A stretch of 17,349 nt of DNA from UBA724 sp049596815. GTDB taxonomy: Bacteria > Bacteroidota > Bacteroidia > Flavobacteriales > Flavobacteriaceae. The DNA is taken from positions 1 through 17,349 of the forward strand of contig JBMYLY010000028.1 of the NCBI GenBank assembly GCA_049596815.1. The letters run 5' to 3'. Below, piece by piece: positions 1 to 6,726 of the stretch (position 1 is its first letter; every line of letters starts with the position of its first letter). The notes beneath the pieces are model-generated. The model saw nothing but the letters and a program-made list of their open reading frames with translations, was not told the origin of the DNA and searched no databases. The position numbers and the translations under genes were made by a program.

Positions 1-621
1 TTGTGTCAAGAACACAATGTATTGTTTATGGCTGATGAAATACAAACCGGTATTGGCCGTACGGGTTCTTTGTTAGCGGTATGTGGTGATTGTAGCTGTG
101 GTCAATCTTGCCAACAACAAGAAGACACCTATGCCCGCCCTGATATTTTGATTTTGGGTAAAGCTTTGAGTGGAGGCGTATATCCCGTCTCAGCCGTGTT
201 GGCCAACAGGGAGGTTATGTCTGTGATTCAGCCTGGAGAACATGGTAGTACATTTGGCGGAAACCCTGTTGCAAGTGCGGTGGCCGTAGCCGCTTTGGAA
301 GTTGTGCGCGATGAAAAATTGGCTCAAAACGCCCGCCGCTTGGGTGAACTATTCAGATCCAAGATGCAAGCCTATATAGATCAAAGTCAGATTGTGAGTC
401 TGGTACGCGGCCGGGGTTTACTCAATGCCATTGTGATCAATGATCATCCAGAAGGAGATACTGCTTGGAACATATGTGTGGCCCTTATGCAAAAGGGTTT
501 GTTGGCCAAACCCACCCACGGAAACATCATCCGGTTTGCGCCCCCACTTGTCATCAACGAGCAACAATTGTTGGCATGCGTGGATATCATCACTGACACG
601 CTTCAAAAGTTTGAACCCTAA
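1..621 (+). CDS. rocD: Ornithine--oxo-acid aminotransferase, C-terminal half (5' end outside window)
   Basis: A PLP-dependent class-III aminotransferase that converts ornithine and 2-oxoglutarate to glutamate semialdehyde and glutamate in arginine/proline metabolism, in the cytoplasm. The visible 206 residues hold the cofactor aspartate in ADEIQTGIGRTG (D12), the PLP-lysine motif LILGKALSGG (K54) and the GEHGSTFGGNP block near residues 79-89. These match ornithine aminotransferases rather than acetylornithine or GABA enzymes. Full-length family members are about 400 residues, so roughly half is missing; the reading frame is open at base 1 and the TTG there is not a start. Odd feature: between GRTGSLLAV and ARPDI there is a cysteine-rich insertion (C28, C31, C33, C37) of about 13 residues relative to the human and Bacillus enzymes as I recall them. 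The next gene starts 15 bp downstream on the same strand, so co-transcription is likely. Confidence 0.93.
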   Translation: MCQEHNVLFMADEIQTGIGRTGSLLAVCGDCSCGQSCQQQEDTYARPDILILGKALSGGVYPVSAVLANREVMSVIQPGEHGSTFGGNPVASAVAVAALEVVRDEKLAQNARRLGELFRSKMQAYIDQSQIVSLVRGRGLLNAIVINDHPEGDTAWNICVALMQKGLLAKPTHGNIIRFAPPLVINEQQLLACVDIITDTLQKFEP

Positions 622-636
622 TACCCCATAATCTAT

Positions 637-1785
637 ATGAACCCCATCTATTTTGACAATGCTGCGACCACACCTATACTACCCGAGGTTGTAGCCCGTA
701 TGCAAAAGGTTTTGTCTGCCCAATTTGGCAATCCTTCCTCTGTGCATGGTACAGGTCGAGAGGCCAAAGCCATAGTAGAGACAGCACGTAAGACCATTGC
801 CAAAGAACTCAACGTCAAGCCCGCAGAAATTATTTTCACTTCGGGTGGTACGGAGGGTGACAATATGATACTCACAAGTGCCGTACAATCATTGGGGGTG
901 AAGACCATCATCACTTCTCCCATAGAACACCATGCCGTTTTGCATGCGGTAGAACACCTCCAACAAACTTTTGGAGTGCAGGTTTGGTATGTAGGCATAA
1001 AACCCAGTGGTGAAATTGATTATGATGATTTGGTGCGTTTGCTTCAACAAGATGACTCCAAAAAGTTGGTAAGTCTGATGCATATCAACAACGAATTGGG
1101 TACTTTTATAGACCTTCATCGAGTGGCAAATTTGTGCAAGGATAACAACGCTTTGTTTCATTCGGACACCGTACAGTCTGTGGGTCACTACCGACTGGAT
1201 CTTTCAGAAATTCCCATAGATTTTTTGGTGGCTGCTGCCCATAAGTTTCACGGCCCTAAAGGAGTGGGTTTTGTATTTGTGCGTAAAAGCTCAGGTTTGG
1301 CTCCCATGATTCATGGAGGTGCTCAAGAACGGGGTTTGCGTGCTGGCACGGAATCCGTTCACAACATCGCCGGAATGGAAGAGGCCTTTATGCAGGCCTA
1401 CAAAAACATGGATGAGGACCAAGCCTATATATCCGACCTGAAATCCTATGCATTGAAAGCACTGCAAAAAGCCTTTCCGGATGCGCATTTTAATGGTTGT
1501 TGTGCTGATTTGAATCAAAGCACCTATACCATCATCAATGTGCGTTTGCCCATACCTGAAGACAAAGCGACTCTCTTAGGCTTTAGTTTGGATTTGCAAG
1601 GCATTGCATGCTCCAAAGGAAGTGCTTGCCAGTCGGGAAGCGAATCGGGGTCACATGTGTTGGAACATATTTTGGATGAAGAACAACAGGCCATGCCCTC
1701 CGTCAGGATTTCCTTTTCAAAACTCAACACACAAAAAGAAGTCGATCGCTTGGTTGAGGTGCTTTTAGAATACGCCAACAGTTAG
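637..1785 (+). CDS. Cysteine desulfurase, NifS/IscS type
   Basis: A cytoplasmic PLP enzyme that takes sulfur from cysteine to give alanine and an enzyme-bound persulfide, used for Fe-S clusters or thiolated tRNA. The 382 residues begin with the family signature YFDNAATTP. They carry the ring-stacking histidine in SPIEHHAV (H98), the cofactor-binding D177 and Q180 in HSDTVQS, the Schiff-base lysine K203 in AAHKFHGPKG, and the mobile-loop catalytic cysteine C331 in SKGSACQSG. A second cysteine, C325, lies six residues before it. Length and motif spacing fit the IscS/NifS group better than SufS. The start is the ATG directly before NPIYFDNAA. The gene follows rocD by 15 bp. Its TAG stop overlaps the TAA stop of the convergent TonB receptor gene at 1782-1785. 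Whether it serves Fe-S assembly or tRNA thiolation cannot be told, as no scaffold gene is adjacent. Confidence 0.95.
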   Translation: MNPIYFDNAATTPILPEVVARMQKVLSAQFGNPSSVHGTGREAKAIVETARKTIAKELNVKPAEIIFTSGGTEGDNMILTSAVQSLGVKTIITSPIEHHAVLHAVEHLQQTFGVQVWYVGIKPSGEIDYDDLVRLLQQDDSKKLVSLMHINNELGTFIDLHRVANLCKDNNALFHSDTVQSVGHYRLDLSEIPIDFLVAAAHKFHGPKGVGFVFVRKSSGLAPMIHGGAQERGLRAGTESVHNIAGMEEAFMQAYKNMDEDQAYISDLKSYALKALQKAFPDAHFNGCCADLNQSTYTIINVRLPIPEDKATLLGFSLDLQGIACSKGSACQSGSESGSHVLEHILDEEQQAMPSVRISFSKLNTQKEVDRLVEVLLEYANS

Positions 1786-4211
1786 AAACCAGCAGTTATT
1801 TTCACATTAAACACCCGAGGCGTCATAAAGTTGGGAATGCCAAACTGCCTTTTGCTCGACACATCTCGTACCCAAGTATTGGTAATGGCATTTTGCACAT
1901 CGAAAATATTAAAGATTTCTATCCCCAAAGCAAAGGTTTCAAATCCTGGGATTTTTTTTCGATTTTGGTTGGGGTCATTCAGTACATAAGAAATTCCCAA
2001 ATCCGCACGCTTGTAGTCTCTCAGTCTTGCTTGAAAATCATAGGGATTGGCATAGCTAGGTGAGCCCCCCGGCAAACCGGTGTTGTAAACCAAGTTAAGG
2101 TTCATTTTCAGAAAGGGCATGCTGGGCACATAGTCTTGAAACAGCATGGCGAACTTCAGCCTTTGGTCGGTAGGTCTGGGGATATATCCTTGACCGTCGA
2201 TGTTTTCCTCTGTGGACATAAGGCCGAGACTGATCCAAGATTCCGTTCCCGGCACAAACGCTCCGTTGAGGCGCAAATCCAAGCCATAGGCATAACCTGT
2301 GGCACTGTTGTCGGCCCTATACCTCAGACGTACATTCTCTATTGTGTAGGGGTTGAGATCACGCAAGCGTTTGTAGTAGAGTTCAGAGCGAAACACAAAA
2401 GGCCGGTTCCACATCGTAAAACTCCGTTCGTAACCACCAACAATATGCATGGCTCGTTGGGCTTTCACTTCGGGATTAACCAATCCATCGGCGCCCCTTA
2501 ACTCTCTGTAAAAAGGCGGTTGCGCATAGTCTCCAACTGCCAACCTATACAAAACCTGTTCCTTGTTTTTGGGTCTAAAACTCAACTGAGCACGTGGGCT
2601 GACTATCCATTGGGCGTTTTGAGAATTGACCTGCCATCGGTGGGTGCGAACACCCAAATTGAACCAATACAAGGTGTTTTTCCACAAACCTTTGTGACTC
2701 CACTGGCTATAGGCTGTCAGGCGTTGGATGTCTGTTTGGTTGGAAGTTCGCATATTTTGAAAAGCCTCCAACGGGCCGACAAATGGCGTGTACGGATCAT
2801 CGTTACGGACACTGCCGCTAGGGGGTCGCAATGAAAACCCTGATGAATCAACCACTTCCCACTCGACAAGCCTGTCGTTGATTTGTTCTTTTTTATAGCC
2901 CAGTCCCCAATCGATTTGGTGGTTTTTGTGAACGTGCTTTCCTTTGAGTTTGACCTCTGCAATTTGGGCATTGAGGTTGTTTCTGCCGTGTGTGAGTTGT
3001 GAGCCAACACCTTGGGTAAACATCACCTCTCCCAGATCGTTTCCACCAATGTCAGTATTGGGTTCACCCAATCGATATTGGGCCAAAATGTCAAAATATT
3101 CAGATTCTTGGGCTTGGTAGCCAGACACAATGAGTCGAAAACTGTTATTTGAATTGGGCAACCAAGTTGTTTTTAAGGCTCCTAGCGAGGTCAAGTATCT
3201 ATCTACCTCGTTGCCCTCATAGAAAACCACCAAAGCCATCGGCTGGTCTATGGTGCCAAAGTTTGTTTGCCTTGTGCTTGGCGCATAATTGTAGCGGTTT
3301 ATTGAATGAGAAGCTAGAGCGTTGAACACAAGTTTGTCTGAAGCGCGATAGGTGATAATGCTTTGGATATCGGTATAGCTCGGCCTGTAGTTGGTCTGGG
3401 TTTCTTTTTGATTGACCAACAAGCTATTGTCTCTATATCGAACCCCGCTAATGGCACTCCATTTTTTCTTTTCGATACCCCAACTGACATTTCCACCTAG
3501 CAAGCTCGCAGACATTTTGGTGGCATTGCCCGGCGCGGTTTGGTACTGGATGTCCAAAGCCGAGGACATTTTGTCTCCATAGATGGCTTCAAAACCTCCT
3601 GCAGAAAATTGCACTTGCTGAATCAAATCTGGGTTTAAAAAACTAAGTCCCTCTTGTTGCCCGGAGCGTATCAATAATGGACGATAGACCTCAATTTCAT
3701 TGACATATACCAAGTTTTCGTCATAGTTGCCACCTCGAACGGCATACTGGGTGCTGAGTTCGTTGTTGGCATTGACTCCCGGAAGGCTTAGCAGCAAATT
3801 TTCTACTCCGGCATTGGCACCGGAAATGTTCCGAATGGTGGCAGGTGTTAGAACGGTTAGCCCTCTGATTTGGGCTTGGGCATTGGCACGAACAACTACC
3901 TCCCCAAATTGATCAATCTCTGTGCTTAGAACCGGGTTTAGCTCAAAAATCTCTCCAGGCTCTAGGGAAATTGTCACCACTGCAGACTTGTGGCCAATAT
4001 GACTAAAAGTCAAGGTTTGTTGGGTTTTCGGTGATAGGGGTATGGAATAAAACCCGTTTTCGTTGGTGGTGGTTCCTTGGGTGCCTGAAACCACACTGAC
4101 GTTGGGTAGAGGTAGCTGATTTTGATCGGTAACCAAACCTCGCACAATTCCTTGTTGAGCGTATGAACCCACCCAAAGCATCAACAAAACAAACAAGTAC
4201 GTTTTTTTCAT
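1782..4211 (-). CDS. TonB-dependent outer-membrane receptor with carboxypeptidase-like regulatory domain
   Basis: An outer-membrane beta-barrel predicted to import a ligand with energy from TonB-ExbBD; the substrate is unknown. A signal peptide occupies about residues 1-19 (hydrophobic core, SYAQ end). It is followed by a carboxypeptidase-D regulatory-like beta-sandwich (about 21-97; VRGLVTDQNQLPLPNVSV, then TTNENGFYSIPL). A plug domain spans about 115-225, with YAVRGGNYDENLVYVNEIEV and the FSAGGFEAIYGDKMSSALD block. The rest is beta-rich barrel sequence ending in phenylalanine (ITAGF), as expected for Bam-inserted barrels. At 809 residues it is typical of smaller SusC-like or FecA-like receptors. 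No SusD partner is next to it, arguing against a polysaccharide utilisation locus. Its ATG overlaps the TGA of the upstream M23 peptidase gene (ATGA, 4208-4211), so translation is probably coupled. The 3' end overlaps the desulfurase stop by 4 bp. Confidence 0.93.
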   Translation of the reverse strand: MKKTYLFVLLMLWVGSYAQQGIVRGLVTDQNQLPLPNVSVVSGTQGTTTNENGFYSIPLSPKTQQTLTFSHIGHKSAVVTISLEPGEIFELNPVLSTEIDQFGEVVVRANAQAQIRGLTVLTPATIRNISGANAGVENLLLSLPGVNANNELSTQYAVRGGNYDENLVYVNEIEVYRPLLIRSGQQEGLSFLNPDLIQQVQFSAGGFEAIYGDKMSSALDIQYQTAPGNATKMSASLLGGNVSWGIEKKKWSAISGVRYRDNSLLVNQKETQTNYRPSYTDIQSIITYRASDKLVFNALASHSINRYNYAPSTRQTNFGTIDQPMALVVFYEGNEVDRYLTSLGALKTTWLPNSNNSFRLIVSGYQAQESEYFDILAQYRLGEPNTDIGGNDLGEVMFTQGVGSQLTHGRNNLNAQIAEVKLKGKHVHKNHQIDWGLGYKKEQINDRLVEWEVVDSSGFSLRPPSGSVRNDDPYTPFVGPLEAFQNMRTSNQTDIQRLTAYSQWSHKGLWKNTLYWFNLGVRTHRWQVNSQNAQWIVSPRAQLSFRPKNKEQVLYRLAVGDYAQPPFYRELRGADGLVNPEVKAQRAMHIVGGYERSFTMWNRPFVFRSELYYKRLRDLNPYTIENVRLRYRADNSATGYAYGLDLRLNGAFVPGTESWISLGLMSTEENIDGQGYIPRPTDQRLKFAMLFQDYVPSMPFLKMNLNLVYNTGLPGGSPSYANPYDFQARLRDYKRADLGISYVLNDPNQNRKKIPGFETFALGIEIFNIFDVQNAITNTWVRDVSSKRQFGIPNFMTPRVFNVKITAGF

Positions 4212-5836
4212 TTTTTTCTGTAAAATGTCAAGTTATGGGTTGTTGTGTTGCCCACCTGGTCTTTAACGTTGATTTCCAAAAGATGTTTTGTGTCTTCCAG
4301 TAAAAAATAATCATCGAACCAAAAGGTGATTTCATCTTTTTTGGGTTCATGCTCAAACAATGCCCATTTGCCATCAATGGTTGCGGTGTAGAATTTTATG
4401 CCCGTCTGGTTATCGGAAATTTTAAATCGCAAACTGCGAAAGTTAGAAAGCCATTGGTTGTTGTATTTGCCTACCGGCACTATGGTGGGGGCTATGGTAT
4501 CTTGGGCAATGGCAAAAACTCCGGTTTGTTTTACACGTGCCTCAAAAAACCCATCTTTCTGTTGGGCACTCAAAAACTGAATCTCATTTTTGGCATTTCG
4601 AATTCCCAAATAATGCCCGTGTATGGAGTCGGGTGTTTTGATTCGTATTCGTATCGGCTTGCGAACCGGAATATGCGCTTTCTCGACGTGCAGACTGTCT
4701 TCTTCGAACCTGATGTCCAGCTTGTGTTCGTCGAAAAAGCAATTTTTTGTAAGGTAAACTTCCGCGTCTTCATAACGAAACAAGTAGTCCCGGTCTGTAT
4801 ATATGATTTTTCCGGGTGTTTCCTTTTCTGTACTTACGACAACTTCTTGCTCTATTCCCTTAATGGCAACGAACACAAAACGTGTATTCCCGTTGGCATC
4901 TGCCGCACGGATGCGATAGGCGTAGTCTTTGTCAGCTTCGATTTGTAAAAGACCGCTTTCGACGGCATCAAAAAAAGGCAGTTCGTTGCCGGCATCACGA
5001 AAGAGTTTTTGAACTTTAGATCGCGTCTTGCTATAGCGTGGATAGTCGATTAGGGCATGAATATGTTCGGAGTCAGAAAATCTAAATTTTTCAAATTTGA
5101 TTTCGTGAACTTTTGAACCATTGGCATGGTCATAGATGCCGATTCCGAATCCGATTTTTCCGATGGCTTGGATTTTTTCGGCTATATAAATGCTATCATT
5201 CAATTTTTTCAAAGGGATTTGAATCGGCTTTTTCATGCCATTGATAACGGCAGCTGTGTCCGCCGGATACCCCATGAGGGTATGAATAACAGGTCGTGTG
5301 GTGTCGGTTACTTCATAAAAGCCCAAAAGCGGATTGATAGGCATTTGGGTGTCTGTTTCACGTAGCTCAAAATGGAGGTGTGGCCCGAGAGAACCTCCGG
5401 TATTTCCAGAGTAGGCTATGACTTCTTTGGTTTCTATGGGAAGGGTTTCGGGGTCCAAGAATAGTTCAACTGGAAAAGACTTTTTTTCATACTGTTTTTG
5501 ACGTACCAAAGCCGTAATTTTTGGGGAAAAATTTCTCAGGTGGGCATATACTGAGGTGTTGCCGTCAGGGTGAGCGACATACAGAACTTTTCCATAGCCT
5601 GAAGTAGCCACCTTGATACGTGCTACGTAGCCCTCCTTGACTGCACGAATCGGGATGCCTTCTCTTCCTTGGGTTTTGATATCGATGCCCGCATGGAAAT
5701 GACTTCCTCTCAGCTCACCAAAGGTGCCTGACAGAAAAACAGGGATGTCAACAGGTATGTGGTATGGGTCTGCATCATTTTGGGCATGAAGGGCAAGGGA
5801 AAATAGTACGGCAAGAAGAATGGATGCGTGCTGCAT
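4208..5836 (-). CDS. Secreted M23-family metallopeptidase
   Basis: A predicted periplasmic zinc peptidase of the LytM/lysostaphin type, which usually cleaves peptidoglycan cross-bridges. Residue numbers here are from a TTG 33 bases upstream (5869), the farthest possible start. I prefer the ATG at 5836 (residue 12) because it begins directly with a signal peptide (MQHASILLAVLFSLALHAQ) and a promoter overlaps the upstream codons. This gives 542 residues. The peptidase domain lies at about 50-185: H59 and D63 in SHFHAGIDI, H110 in VYAHL, and H164/H166 in GPHLHFELR, the complete zinc and catalytic set. The following 350 residues are beta-rich, without a family I recognise; there is no LysM or long coiled coil. 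The gene is first in an operon with the TonB receptor (ATGA overlap), suggesting both act at the cell envelope. It diverges from the coiled-coil/zapA operon. Confidence 0.9.
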   Translation of the reverse strand: MQHASILLAVLFSLALHAQNDADPYHIPVDIPVFLSGTFGELRGSHFHAGIDIKTQGREGIPIRAVKEGYVARIKVATSGYGKVLYVAHPDGNTSVYAHLRNFSPKITALVRQKQYEKKSFPVELFLDPETLPIETKEVIAYSGNTGGSLGPHLHFELRETDTQMPINPLLGFYEVTDTTRPVIHTLMGYPADTAAVINGMKKPIQIPLKKLNDSIYIAEKIQAIGKIGFGIGIYDHANGSKVHEIKFEKFRFSDSEHIHALIDYPRYSKTRSKVQKLFRDAGNELPFFDAVESGLLQIEADKDYAYRIRAADANGNTRFVFVAIKGIEQEVVVSTEKETPGKIIYTDRDYLFRYEDAEVYLTKNCFFDEHKLDIRFEEDSLHVEKAHIPVRKPIRIRIKTPDSIHGHYLGIRNAKNEIQFLSAQQKDGFFEARVKQTGVFAIAQDTIAPTIVPVGKYNNQWLSNFRSLRFKISDNQTGIKFYTATIDGKWALFEHEPKKDEITFWFDDYFLLEDTKHLLEINVKDQVGNTTTHNLTFYRKK

Positions 5837-5840
5837 GCCA

Positions 5841-5870
5841 TAAAAATAGCTTTTTGTTTGGGAAACCAAA
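5841..5870 (-). promoter_or_regulatory. Candidate promoter of the M23 peptidase-TonB receptor operon
   Basis: On the minus strand a TTTG (5870-5867) is followed after 18 nt by TATTTTTA (5848-5841), close to the Bacteroidota consensus TTTG / TAnnTTTG. The -7 box ends only 4 nt before the ATG at 5836, so transcription from it would give an mRNA with almost no leader. The final G of the consensus is A here. Confidence 0.4.
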
Positions 5871-5883
5871 ACCCTTTTTCAGC

Positions 5884-5914
5884 TTGTGTAAGTCGGGTGG
5901 GAATCCTATCTTTG
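5884..5914 (+). promoter_or_regulatory. Promoter of the coiled-coil protein-zapA operon
   Basis: TTG at 5884-5886 and TATCTTTG at 5907-5914, separated by 20 nt, form an exact match to the Bacteroidota sigma-ABfr-type promoter (TTG / TAnnTTTG). Predicted transcription starts near 5920, which leaves a leader of about 20 nt before the ATG at 5940 and makes a TTG at 5925 an unlikely start. It lies back to back with the candidate promoter for the divergent peptidase operon. Confidence 0.6.
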
Positions 5915-5939
5915 GTATAAGCTATTGAAGACTTACTGT

Positions 5940-6233
5940 ATGCAGGCGCTTCCTGAATTGGTGAATTCTATTGAGCAACGTTTGCGTGCTGTTTCAGACC
6001 AGATGCATCAGTTAAAAAAAGCCAATGCATCACTCCGAGAGGAATTGACTAAGATGCAACATGAGTTGTCCAAAAAAAACGATTCTATCCAAGAGTGGAA
6101 AATGAAGCATCAAGCCCTTCAGACAGCCAATTCAATAGCTGGCAGTGACGGAAATTCATCGAAAGCTAAAAAGCAAATCGATAGACTGATAGAAGAAATA
6201 GATGCTTGCTTGGCGCAAGTATCCTTAGATTGA
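5940..6233 (+). CDS. Small coiled-coil protein upstream of zapA
   Basis: A 97-residue hydrophilic protein, mostly helical. A heptad-rich coiled coil runs from about ELVNSIEQRL to EWKMKHQAL, followed by a Ser/Gly/Asn-rich linker and a conserved-looking C-terminal helix (KKQIDRLIEEIDACLAQVSLD less its first residue). No catalytic motif, signal peptide or membrane segment is visible, so it is expected in the cytoplasm. A TTG 15 bases upstream could extend it by five residues, but the predicted transcription start lies almost on top of it, so ATG is preferred. It ends 4 bp before zapA and is almost certainly co-translated with it. I infer a structural partner of the division machinery, in the way coiled-coil ZapB pairs with other Zap proteins, but sequence homology to ZapB is not evident. 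Confidence 0.8.
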   Translation: MQALPELVNSIEQRLRAVSDQMHQLKKANASLREELTKMQHELSKKNDSIQEWKMKHQALQTANSIAGSDGNSSKAKKQIDRLIEEIDACLAQVSLD

Positions 6234-6237
6234 TAAA

Positions 6238-6522
6238 GTGCAAAAGATAAAAGTCTCTATTGCGGATCGCATCTACCCACTGAGTGTGTCTCAGGGTCAG
6301 GAAGCACGTTTGCGTGCCTCGGCCAAACAAATAGATGAGATGATGAAGCACTACGAGCAGAATTATGCGGTCCAAGACAAGCAAGACGTCTTGGCCATGT
6401 GCGCACTGCAGTTGGCTGTGCGTTTGGCCCAAGAGGAGGACAAGCATCGTTCGAGCAGTGAAGATGTAAAGGCCAAGTTGCACACCATCCATCAGGAGCT
6501 TATCGATTTGGCATCGGCCTAA
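6238..6522 (+). CDS. zapA: Cell division protein ZapA
   Basis: A 94-residue cytoplasmic protein that binds FtsZ and promotes bundling of its filaments at the Z ring. The sequence follows the ZapA plan: an N-terminal beta-rich part (KIKVSIADRIYPLSV, then a QEARLRASAKQIDEMM helix) and a long helix with a central LAMCALQLAVRLAQE segment that forms the coiled-coil tetramer in the family. Length is normal. The start is GTG, 4 bp after the TGA of the preceding coiled-coil gene; no in-frame ATG is better placed, and the N-terminal motif begins at once. The gene is followed directly by a structured RNA resembling 6S RNA and then by rny. The zapA-6S RNA adjacency is also the classical arrangement in proteobacteria. 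Confidence 0.9.
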   Translation: MQKIKVSIADRIYPLSVSQGQEARLRASAKQIDEMMKHYEQNYAVQDKQDVLAMCALQLAVRLAQEEDKHRSSSEDVKAKLHTIHQELIDLASA

Positions 6523-6549
6523 AACGTTCTGTTACATAAGTAAGTTACT

Positions 6550-6714
6550 GCCTGCATCAGTTTTATTTTTGATAAACTCAACGCTAATTCTATTAAAAGA
6601 GGTGAGTTTAGATTGCAAAAGCAAGCCGTCTCGAACGGATCCTTGAACAATTTGTTAGCCTCAAACCTGTTTATTTAGAGTTTATACAAAACTCCGCTGG
6701 TGTAGGCTTTTTTT
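6550..6714 (+). ncRNA. ssrS: Putative 6S RNA (ssrS-like) between zapA and rny
   Basis: The 204-bp gap after zapA contains no ORF but a rod-like fold of about 160 nt. The two ends pair: GCCTGCATCAG (6550-6560) with CTGGTGTAGGC (6697-6707), 11 pairs including two G-U, followed by seven T residues (6708-6714), as in a terminated RNA. After an 11/11-nt internal loop, ATAAACTC (6572-6579) pairs with GAGTTTAT (6678-6685). A large asymmetric bubble follows (6580-6599 against 6669-6677). Then AGGTGAG (6600-6606) pairs with CTC-AA-ACCT (6660-6668), ATTG (6612-6615) with CAAT (6648-6651), and CAAGCCGT (6622-6629) with ACGG-ATC-CTTG (6635-6645) around loop CTCGA. A closing stem, central bubble and terminal stem is the 6S RNA plan, which lets the RNA mimic an open promoter and hold RNA polymerase. 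Position next to zapA agrees. The 5' end is approximate and no clean promoter was seen. Identity as 6S is inference; the structured RNA itself is well supported. Confidence 0.72.
6697..6714 (+). terminator. 3' end of the structured RNA: closing-stem arm plus T run
   Basis: The 3' arm of the long-range closing stem (6697-6707) runs straight into TTTTTTT (6708-6714). A smaller local hairpin, GAGTTT (6678-6683) with AAACTC (6689-6694), lies just upstream. The T run begins 12 bp before the rny ATG, so some read-through into rny is possible. Confidence 0.5.
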
Positions 6715-6726
6715 ATTAAGAACATT

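Noticed and set aside
2136..2834. Two open frames (121 and 104 codons) on the plus strand inside the TonB receptor gene
   Set aside because: They are shadows of the receptor coding frame; the translations resemble no family and the receptor is intact.
1782..4211. Polysaccharide utilisation locus (SusC of a SusCD pair)
   Set aside because: No SusD-like lipoprotein, glycoside hydrolase or matching regulator is adjacent, and the receptor is shorter than typical SusC.
4349..4948. 199-codon open frame on the plus strand, opposite the M23 peptidase gene
   Set aside because: It is fully antisense to a gene with clear family motifs, its translation is Cys/Phe-rich without domain features, and no promoter or initiation context was seen.
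5837..5869. Upstream TTG start for the M23 peptidase
   Set aside because: It would place 11 polar residues before the signal peptide and overlaps the predicted -33 box; the ATG at 5836 is a better start.
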